From contig NZ_OY729424.1 in assembly GCF_963422335.1 (NCBI RefSeq), positions 5,394,001-5,458,000 on the forward strand: a stretch of 64,000 bases of DNA. Reading direction: 5' to 3'. Source of the stretch: an uncultured Roseateles sp. Its GTDB lineage: Bacteria; Pseudomonadota; Gammaproteobacteria; Burkholderiales; Burkholderiaceae_C. Numbering within the stretch: the stretch's first letter is position 1; every line of letters starts with the position of its first letter. Both the position numbers and the translations under genes were made by a program. Below the pieces are notes generated by a model. It saw only the letters and a list, made by a program, of their open reading frames with translations. It searched no databases and had not been told where the DNA came from. Below are positions 58,071 through 64,000 of the stretch, piece by piece.

Positions 58071-59075
58071 ATGTCAAGCCACCCCAGCGCTCTCGCCCCC
58101 TTGCCCCTGCCGACCGGCGAGTCGTGGCGCTATGCCGCGCAGTCCTTCGATGTCGATCAACATGCGGCCGCACAGCCTGAGTGGCAGCTGAAATACGACC
58201 AGCTGTCGCGCGGGCCGTTCCGGGGCAGCATCGAGCTGGTGCAGCTGCCGGGCCTGCGCCTGGTGCACGAGCAGGCCAATTGCGGCACACGCCAGCGTGG
58301 CCAGATCGGCACCGGGCACTACGGCTTTGCCATGCACACCGAGCTGAACGGCGCCACCTTCTTCAATGGCCAGGCGCTGGACCTCGACTCGCTGATGATT
58401 GGCCGCAGCGAAGACCTCGACATCTGCAGCCCGGCCCGCTTCGGCCTGGTCGGCATGGTGGTCGATGCCGAGCTGCTCGGCGAACTGTGGCTGCAGATGT
58501 ATCAGAAGCCGCTGACCCGCTGGCTGGAGTTGCAGGTGGTGGTGCAGGCCCGGCCGGCGATGGCCGACGAGGTGCGCGACATGCATCTGAAGGCCATGGC
58601 CGCCATCGCCGCCAACCCCGCCCTGCTGGATGACGAGGCCGCCATGCTGCAGCTGCGCGACGAGATCCTGATCACCTGGATAGAGGCGATTCCCGAACGG
58701 GTGAGCGTTGACTACCTGGGCAGCGTGGCCTCGCGCAAAAAGCTGGTGGAGAACGCCTGCGAGCTGGTGCTGTCGCAGCAGGACGGCGCCATGACCATGC
58801 TGGAATTGTGCCGCCGCGTGGGCGCCAGCCAGCGCAAGCTGGAGTACTGCTTCCAGGGCGTGCTGGGCATGAGCCCGGCCAAATACCTGCGCGCGGCCCG
58901 CCTGAACGGCGTGCGGCGCGAACTCAAGCGGGCCAGCACAGGCGGCCCGGGCGTGCAGGACATCGCCGCCCGCTGGGGCTTCTGGCGCCAGGGCGAGTTT
59001 GCCGCCGACTACCGGCGCCAGTTCGGCGAGCTCCCCTCGGCCACGCTGGCCACCCGAGGCCTGGCCCTGGCTTGA
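58071..59075 (+). CDS. AraC-family transcriptional regulator
   Basis: This 334-residue regulator has an N-terminal sensor region (about 1-215) of the EutR-like kind and a C-terminal AraC double helix-turn-helix (about 225-325: MTMLELCRRVGASQRKLEYCF; GMSPAKYLRAARLNGVRREL; IAARWGFWRQGEFAADYRRQFG). It diverges from the DUF1329-led array and probably activates it. EutR responds to ethanolamine with cobalamin; resemblance in the DNA-binding half does not prove the same ligand, although an amine effector would suit the aminotransferase and permease. Confidence 0.88.
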   Translation: MSSHPSALAPLPLPTGESWRYAAQSFDVDQHAAAQPEWQLKYDQLSRGPFRGSIELVQLPGLRLVHEQANCGTRQRGQIGTGHYGFAMHTELNGATFFNGQALDLDSLMIGRSEDLDICSPARFGLVGMVVDAELLGELWLQMYQKPLTRWLELQVVVQARPAMADEVRDMHLKAMAAIAANPALLDDEAAMLQLRDEILITWIEAIPERVSVDYLGSVASRKKLVENACELVLSQQDGAMTMLELCRRVGASQRKLEYCFQGVLGMSPAKYLRAARLNGVRRELKRASTGGPGVQDIAARWGFWRQGEFAADYRRQFGELPSATLATRGLALA

Positions 59076-59116
59076 TTGACTTCACGGGCCGGGCCCCAGG
59101 TCGCCGAGGCCACGCC

Positions 59117-59920
59117 TCATCCGCCCTGGTCCACCAGCGCCTGCCGCACGGCGGCCACCTGGCGGCGCGACACCGCCAGCCATTCATCGATGCCGACGAT
59201 GCGCACCGCCCAGCCCTCGGCCCCCTCGCCGGGATCGACGTCGCTGGCCTCGGTGGGCGCGTGGCGCTCCAGCTCGCGCACCGCCCATTTGGCGACCAGT
59301 GCGTTGCGGTGCACGCGCAGGAAGCGTTCGCCCAGGCGCTGCTCCAGGTCGGACAGCGCGCCATCCATGACAAAGCTCTGTGTGGCCGTGCGCAGGGTCA
59401 GGTATTTGAGTTCGGCCTTGAAGTACAGCACCTCACCGACCGGCACGCGCACCAGGCGGCCGCGGTCGTTGATGACGATCACGCCGGCCTCGGCGGCCTC
59501 GGCCGGGGTCTGGCGCTGTGACTCGGCGGCGGCCCGTTCGGCCTGGCGCTGGGCCACGCGGGCCAGGGCGGCGGCCAGGCGCTCGCGGCGCACCGGCTTG
59601 GTCAGGTAGTCGATCGCGTCGAGCTCGAAGGCCCGCAAGGCATGTTCGGCATGGGCGGTGACGAAGACCACCGCCGGCGCATTCGGGCGCTGGCGCATCG
59701 CATCGGCCAGGGCCATGCCGTCGGGGCCGGGCATCTGCACATCCAGCAGCACCAGGTCGCAGGCATGGGTGCTGAGCCAGTGCTGGGCCTGCGAGGCCGA
59801 GCCGGCCTCGGCCACCACCTCGCAGATCGGCTCCTTGCAGTCTTCCAGCAGGCCGCGCAGGCGCAGCCGTGCCATCGGCTCGTCGTCAACAATCAGCACG
59901 CGCAACGGTGTTTGGGCCAT
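59117..59920 (-). CDS. LytTR-type response regulator (AlgR-like)
   Basis: This 267-residue regulator has a receiver domain (about 5-125) with Asp12/Asp13, phospho-acceptor Asp60 (LVLLDVQMPGPDG) and Lys108 (DYLTKPV), and a LytTR DNA-binding domain (about 155-265: VGEVLYFKAELKYLTL; FLRVHRNALVA). The receiver-LytTR order matches AlgR/LytR. It is 18 bases downstream of the sensor kinase gene on the same strand. In related bacteria such pairs control exopolysaccharide or motility; the targets here are unknown. Confidence 0.92.
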   Translation of the reverse strand: MAQTPLRVLIVDDEPMARLRLRGLLEDCKEPICEVVAEAGSASQAQHWLSTHACDLVLLDVQMPGPDGMALADAMRQRPNAPAVVFVTAHAEHALRAFELDAIDYLTKPVRRERLAAALARVAQRQAERAAAESQRQTPAEAAEAGVIVINDRGRLVRVPVGEVLYFKAELKYLTLRTATQSFVMDGALSDLEQRLGERFLRVHRNALVAKWAVRELERHAPTEASDVDPGEGAEGWAVRIVGIDEWLAVSRRQVAAVRQALVDQGG

Positions 59921-59938
59921 GTCTTTCAGGCAGGAAGT

Positions 59939-60973
59939 TCAGCGGGGAATGACCAGGTGCACGCGGAATTCGTCGCCCTCGCGGCGGGCCTCGAAACGCG
60001 CGGTCACATCATGCATCAGGCGCAGCCGTTCGCGCACATTGCGCAGGGCCATGCCGTGGCCGGGCGTGGAGGCAAGGCCTGACACCGTGTTGACAATGCT
60101 CAGGTCGACCTCGCCGCCGCGCAAGGTGGTGCGCACCAGCACATCGCCGCCGCCCTCGTTGGGCTCGACGCCATGGCGCACCGCGTTCTCGACCAGGGGC
60201 TGCAGCAGCAGCGGCGGCACGCGGGCCTGGTTGGCGGCGGGGTCAAGCTCCCAGCGCACGCGCAGGCGCTCGCCGAAGCGTATCTGCTCGATCGCCAGAT
60301 AGCGCCGCGCCAGCTCGATCTCCTGCTCCAGCGAGACCGCCTCGCCGCCCTCCATCAGGGCGACGCGGAAGACCTCGGCCAGATCCTCCAGCACCTCCTC
60401 GGCGCGGTGCGGATCGACACGCACCAGGGCGATCGCGGTGTTCAGCGTGTTGAACAGGAAGTGCGGGCGTATGCGCGACTGCAGCTCGACCAGCCGGGCC
60501 GTGGCATGGGCCGGTCGCTGCATCCGTTCGCGCTGGCGCAGCCAGTAGAACAGGCTGGCGGCCATGGCCGCGCCGGTCAGCATGACCATGCTCCGGCGGA
60601 ACAGATTGTCGGACTCGGGGCTGACCAGCATCAGCAGCTGCCAGCCAGAGGCCGCGCTCAGCGCCCCCAGGCCCATCAGCGCCAGCCATTGCCAGGCCCG
60701 GCCCAGGCGGGCCAGCAGACGCTGCAGCGCGCAGACGCTGATCAGCCACAGCAGCAGGGCGGTCAGCGAGACCACCGTGCCGCTGGCCGTCAGCAGTGCC
60801 CATTGGCCCGGATTGGCCGCCGCCAGCCCCATGCCCAGCGCCAGCGCCGCCTGGGTGGCGAGCAGCGAGCGCAGAACCACGCCGACATGGCAGACGTCGA
60901 AGACCCGCTTGGGGTCGAACAGCGGCGGCAGGCCCTGCGGCTCGGTATCGGGCGGAGGACGGCTATCGGGCAT
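59939..60973 (-). CDS. LytS/AlgZ-type sensor histidine kinase
   Basis: This 344-residue membrane kinase has four or more hydrophobic segments between residues 28 and 145, then the His_kinase domain with phospho-acceptor His171 in RIRPHFLFNTLNTA, and a HATPase domain (LQPLVENAVRHGVEP; GHGMALRNVRERL). It has no large periplasmic sensor, so it probably senses membrane or intramembrane cues. It is coupled to the LytTR regulator. In Pseudomonas algZ-algR lies beside hemC; here the pair is 20 kb from hemC. Confidence 0.92.
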   Translation of the reverse strand: MPDSRPPPDTEPQGLPPLFDPKRVFDVCHVGVVLRSLLATQAALALGMGLAAANPGQWALLTASGTVVSLTALLLWLISVCALQRLLARLGRAWQWLALMGLGALSAASGWQLLMLVSPESDNLFRRSMVMLTGAAMAASLFYWLRQRERMQRPAHATARLVELQSRIRPHFLFNTLNTAIALVRVDPHRAEEVLEDLAEVFRVALMEGGEAVSLEQEIELARRYLAIEQIRFGERLRVRWELDPAANQARVPPLLLQPLVENAVRHGVEPNEGGGDVLVRTTLRGGEVDLSIVNTVSGLASTPGHGMALRNVRERLRLMHDVTARFEARREGDEFRVHLVIPR

Positions 60974-61005
60974 GGGCCGATGTTAGGGCAAGCACGGCAT
61001 GCCGA

Positions 61006-62316
61006 TCAGGGCTCGTCCATATCGCCGTCCGGCAGCTCCAGCAGGCCGGTATGGAAGTCGTACTCGAACACCTCGCCATAGCGCGCCCATTCGATGGCCA
61101 CGCGCAGCACCCGCTGCGCCTCGTCGGGCGACATGCTGTCGTGCAGCAGGCGCAGGAAGGGCTCCTGCTTGAGCTCCCCGCTGGGCTCCTGCTCCAGGCT
61201 GTGGCGGATATAGGCCACCAGCGGCACATGGGCCAGCAACTGCTGGCCGAACAGCTGCTGGCGCAGGTTCTTGTCGTCGCCCACATAGCGGCGGCCCAGA
61301 GAGCTGATGATCAGGTCGCCATGGCTGAGCTGGGCCAGGCCCAGCCGGTTCAGTGCATCGGCCAGCGGCAGCAGGTCCTCGTCGCTGAGCTCGGCTTCCT
61401 CGGCCAGCTGGGGCAGGTCGGCCGAGCCGTTGAAAGGCGCTTCGAGCAGCAGGGTCAGCAGGCCTTCCATGCGGCCCACATCGGCGCTGGGCAGCCGGTC
61501 GGTCAGATGCGCATGGGCCGGATGTGCGGCGCCCGTGCTCGGCGGTTCGGCGCTGGCCGTCATCAGCGCGTAGACCTCGTCGATCAGCGCCCGCACCTCG
61601 AGGCTGTCGGCGTCGCGCGGCCGCGGCAGCGTGATGGGCAGCTCGGCGCGCACCCGCCCCGGGTCGCTGGCGAACACCAGCACGCGGTCGGCCATCAGCA
61701 CCGCTTCCTCGATGTTGTGCGACACCACCAGGATCGCCTTGGTGGGCATCTGCCCCCCGCCCCACAGCGCCAGGATGTCGTTGCGCAGGCGCTCGCCGGT
61801 CAGCACGTCCAGCGCCGAGAAAGCCTCATCCATCAACAGGATCTCGGGCTCGGTGACCAGCGCCCGCGCAATGCCCACCCGCTGGCGCATGCCGCCCGAC
61901 AGTTCGCGCGGCAGGGCCCCTTCGAAGCCCGACAGGCCGATCAGCGCAATCGCCGCGTCGGCACGCCGGCTGCGCTCGTCGGCGGGCACGCCGCGTGCCT
62001 CCAGGCCGAGCTCGACGTTCTGCTGCACCGTCAGCCACGGAAACAGGGCAAAGGACTGGAACACCATGCTGATGCCCTGGGCCGGTCCGAACAACGGCCG
62101 GCCGCGGTACAGCACATCGCCGGCATCCACGCCGATCAGCCCGGCCATGATGCGCAGCAGTGTCGATTTGCCCGAGCCCGACTGTCCCAGCAGGGCCACG
62201 ATCTCGCCCTCGCGGAGACTGAAATCCACCCGATCCAGCACCGTGCGCGCGCTGCCGTCCGCCGAGCGGAACGACTTGTGCACGCCTCTGAGTTCTACCA
62301 ACGGAGTCGTCATCAT
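61006..62316 (-). CDS. ABC importer ATPase with C-terminal AAA-associated domain
   Basis: This 436-residue protein starts at ATG 62316, five bases after the permease stop. Residues 1-245 form an SsuB/TauB/NrtD-like ATPase: Walker A LLGQSGSGKSTLLR, signature LSGGMRQRVGIARAL, Walker B ILLMDEAFSALD. Residues 290-436 are an extra helical domain (DVGRMEGLLTLLLEAPF; DDKNLRQQLFGQQLLAHVPL) found on some nitrate/sulfonate-family ATPases (AAA_assoc_C type), possibly a winged helix for regulation. No binding-protein gene is in view. Confidence 0.9.
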   Translation of the reverse strand: MMTTPLVELRGVHKSFRSADGSARTVLDRVDFSLREGEIVALLGQSGSGKSTLLRIMAGLIGVDAGDVLYRGRPLFGPAQGISMVFQSFALFPWLTVQQNVELGLEARGVPADERSRRADAAIALIGLSGFEGALPRELSGGMRQRVGIARALVTEPEILLMDEAFSALDVLTGERLRNDILALWGGGQMPTKAILVVSHNIEEAVLMADRVLVFASDPGRVRAELPITLPRPRDADSLEVRALIDEVYALMTASAEPPSTGAAHPAHAHLTDRLPSADVGRMEGLLTLLLEAPFNGSADLPQLAEEAELSDEDLLPLADALNRLGLAQLSHGDLIISSLGRRYVGDDKNLRQQLFGQQLLAHVPLVAYIRHSLEQEPSGELKQEPFLRLLHDSMSPDEAQRVLRVAIEWARYGEVFEYDFHTGLLELPDGDMDEP

Positions 62317-62321
62317 CTGTC

Positions 62322-64000
62322 CTAATTCGGAACCCTGTTCTCGGCCATCGCATACAGCTTGCGCCAGACAAAGTGATTCATGCCCATCACGAACACGCAC
62401 ATCACGCCTATGCCCAGGGCGATGCGCGGGAAGTCGCCGCTGGCCGTCATGCGGGCGATGTAGCTGCCCAGGCCCTGGGCCTGCAGACTGGTGTTGCCCC
62501 AGCTCACGTACTCGGCCACGATGCTGGCGTTCCAGGAGCCGCCGCTGGCCGTGATCGCTCCGGTCACGAAACTCGGAAACACCGCCGGCAGCAGGTAGCG
62601 GCGCCACTTCAGCCAGCCCTTGAGCCCGAGGTTCTGTGCCGCCAGGCGCAGCTCGGTCGGAATGGTCGAAGCGCCGGCGATGACGTTGAACAGCAGATAC
62701 CACTGCGTACCCAGCACCATCAGCGGCGACAGCCAGATGTCCGGGTCGAGCTTCCAGTGCACGATGCCGAACACCGCCACCGGGAACATCAGATTGGCCG
62801 GAAAGGCGGCCAGAAACTGCGCCAGCGCCTGCAGCCGCCCCGACCAGCGCGGATTGAGGCCTATCCAGACCCCCACCGGCACCCAGACCAGCGAGGCCAG
62901 CGCAATCAGCACCAGCACCCGCGCCAGGGTGTAGAGGCCGAGCAGGAACACATGGCCCACCTCGCGCCAGCCGACCTCGGCATGCACAAAGATCAGCAGG
63001 CGCCAGACGGCAAACATCACAGCCGCCGCCAGCACCGCGTCCCAGACGCGGCTCCACAGAGGCTTGGCCGGCGCCGGCCGTGCACGCACCGAGGTGCCGT
63101 CGAAACGGCGCCGGAACAGGCCGAAGCTGGCCTGCAGGGCCCGGGCGGGCAGCAGGACCAGGCGCTGGACGCGCTCGGTGCGGCGCAGCCAGGTCAGCAG
63201 CCAGGAGCTTTGTGCGGTGTCGCCGGCGCTGTCCTCGAAGCGGAACTTGTCGGCCCAGGCCAGCAGCGGGCGGAAGAACAGCTGGTCGTACAGCAGAATG
63301 CCCACCAGCATGCCGCCGATGGCCCAGCCGACCGCGTGCAGGTCGCGGGCCTCGATGGCCATCGCGATGTAGGAACCGATGCCCGGCAGCTTGATGTCCT
63401 GGTTGCTGACCGAAATGGCCTCGGAGGCGACGACGAAGAACCAGCCACCGGACATGCTCATCATCATGTTCCACAGCAGGCTGGGCATGGCAAAGGGCAG
63501 CTCCAGGCGCCAGAAGCGCTGCCAGCCCGAGAGCTGGAACACCTGGGCGGCCTCGCTCAACTCGGCCGGCACGGTGCGCATCGACTGGTAGAGGCTGAAA
63601 GCCATATTCCAGGCCTGCGAGGTGAAGATGGCAAAGATGGCCGCGCACTCCACGCCCAGCAGGCTGCCCGGAAACAGCGCAATGAAGCCGGCCACGGTGA
63701 TGGACAGAAAGCCCAGGATGGGGATGGACTGCAGGATGTCCAGCAGCGGCACCAGGACCCGCTCTGCAGCGCGGTACTTGGCCGCCAGCGCGGCAAAGGC
63801 GCAGGCAAACACCAGCGAGGCCATCATCGCCAGCGCCATGCGCAGCGTGGTGCGCAGCAGGTAGTAGGGCAGATAGCGGGGATCGAGCGTCAGCGCAATC
63901 GGCTCGCCCACCTCATAGGGCTGGGCCATCTGCGAGGCGCCGAAGGCCAGCAGGCCCAGCAGCACCAGGACCAGGGGCAGCAGGGCCCAGTCCCAGCGAT
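62322..64000 (-). CDS. Fused double ABC permease (5' end outside window)
   Basis: At least 559 residues are present; the frame is open to the right edge of the window. It contains two binding-protein-dependent permease domains in one chain. The EAA loops are visible twice: ELSEAAQVFQLSGWQRFWRL and ELRLAAQNLGLKGWLKWRRY. Hydrophobic helices flank both, with a cytoplasmic Arg-rich linker around the middle. It would make the whole membrane channel for the adjacent ATPase. The substrate may be nitrate-, sulfonate- or bicarbonate-like by family only. Confidence 0.9.
   Translation of the reverse strand, partial: RWDWALLPLVLVLLGLLAFGASQMAQPYEVGEPIALTLDPRYLPYYLLRTTLRMALAMMASLVFACAFAALAAKYRAAERVLVPLLDILQSIPILGFLSITVAGFIALFPGSLLGVECAAIFAIFTSQAWNMAFSLYQSMRTVPAELSEAAQVFQLSGWQRFWRLELPFAMPSLLWNMMMSMSGGWFFVVASEAISVSNQDIKLPGIGSYIAMAIEARDLHAVGWAIGGMLVGILLYDQLFFRPLLAWADKFRFEDSAGDTAQSSWLLTWLRRTERVQRLVLLPARALQASFGLFRRRFDGTSVRARPAPAKPLWSRVWDAVLAAAVMFAVWRLLIFVHAEVGWREVGHVFLLGLYTLARVLVLIALASLVWVPVGVWIGLNPRWSGRLQALAQFLAAFPANLMFPVAVFGIVHWKLDPDIWLSPLMVLGTQWYLLFNVIAGASTIPTELRLAAQNLGLKGWLKWRRYLLPAVFPSFVTGAITASGGSWNASIVAEYVSWGNTSLQAQGLGSYIARMTASGDFPRIALGIGVMCVFVMGMNHFVWRKLYAMAENRVPN

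Noticed and set aside
1..64000. CRISPR array or insertion sequence
   Set aside because: No short direct repeats with unique spacers, no transposase-like protein and no terminal inverted repeats with target duplications were seen. The tandem repeats present are coding.

Overview
The window is high-GC chromosomal DNA from a betaproteobacterium. The evidence is four PEP-CTERM proteins, three Bug-type (tripartite tricarboxylate) solute receptors, a hemC-hemD-hemX-hemY run and the overall protein style; these point to Burkholderiales, probably the Rubrivivax/Roseateles/Leptothrix group. The genus is an inference. I see no integrase, transposase, phage gene, CRISPR array, rRNA or replication origin.

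Layout. 1-5746: the 3' end of a giant PKD-repeat exported protein, a PEP-CTERM gene, and the ABC and HlyD parts of a type I secretion system. 5798-8188: a CaiB/BaiF-type racemase/CoA-transferase, a second PEP-CTERM gene and a doubtful small ORF. 8356-8432 and 35674-35750: two identical tRNA-Arg(ACG) genes, both on the minus strand and each followed by a related terminator hairpin. They bracket about 27 kb of mostly catabolic genes.

Inside that bracket: (a) an AtuA-like split pair plus a Bug receptor, with a divergent LysR gene; (b) a third PEP-CTERM gene; (c) the catechol branch of the beta-ketoadipate pathway: pcaD, a LysR regulator, catB, catC, a Bug receptor, catA, pcaI and pcaJ; (d) a SulP-STAS-cNMP transporter and an orphan ModA-like binding protein; (e) a tightly packed seven-gene minus-strand operon (Bug receptor, crotonase, NDP-forming acyl-CoA synthetase, alpha/beta hydrolase, fused hydratase/3-hydroxyacyl-CoA dehydrogenase, MmgE/PrpD, 3-oxoadipyl-CoA thiolase) behind a divergent IclR regulator with a clear palindrome; (f) a HAF-repeat PEP-CTERM protein.

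35804-47747 is mostly core: hemY, hemX, hemD and hemC on minus, then ppc, a DUF898/M48 protease pair, and a two-gene signalling unit (receiver-TPR protein plus a minimal soluble histidine kinase) on plus.

47784-59075 is a seven-gene minus-strand array (DUF1329, DUF1302, MMPL/RND, YCF48-like, SnoaL-like, class III aminotransferase, APC permease) with a divergent AraC-family regulator. 59117-60973 is a LytTR/LytS-type two-component pair. The window ends in an ABC importer made of an ATPase with an extra C-terminal domain and a fused double permease cut by the window edge.

How the genes fit together: catA, catB, catC, pcaD, pcaIJ and the thiolase together can take catechol to succinyl-CoA and acetyl-CoA. 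The IclR operon looks like a CoA-dependent ring or dicarboxylate degradation route feeding the same 3-oxoadipyl-CoA step. Its substrate is unknown. The best candidates for undescribed systems are that IclR operon, the AraC/DUF1302-MMPL-aminotransferase array, and the receiver-TPR/minimal-kinase pair.
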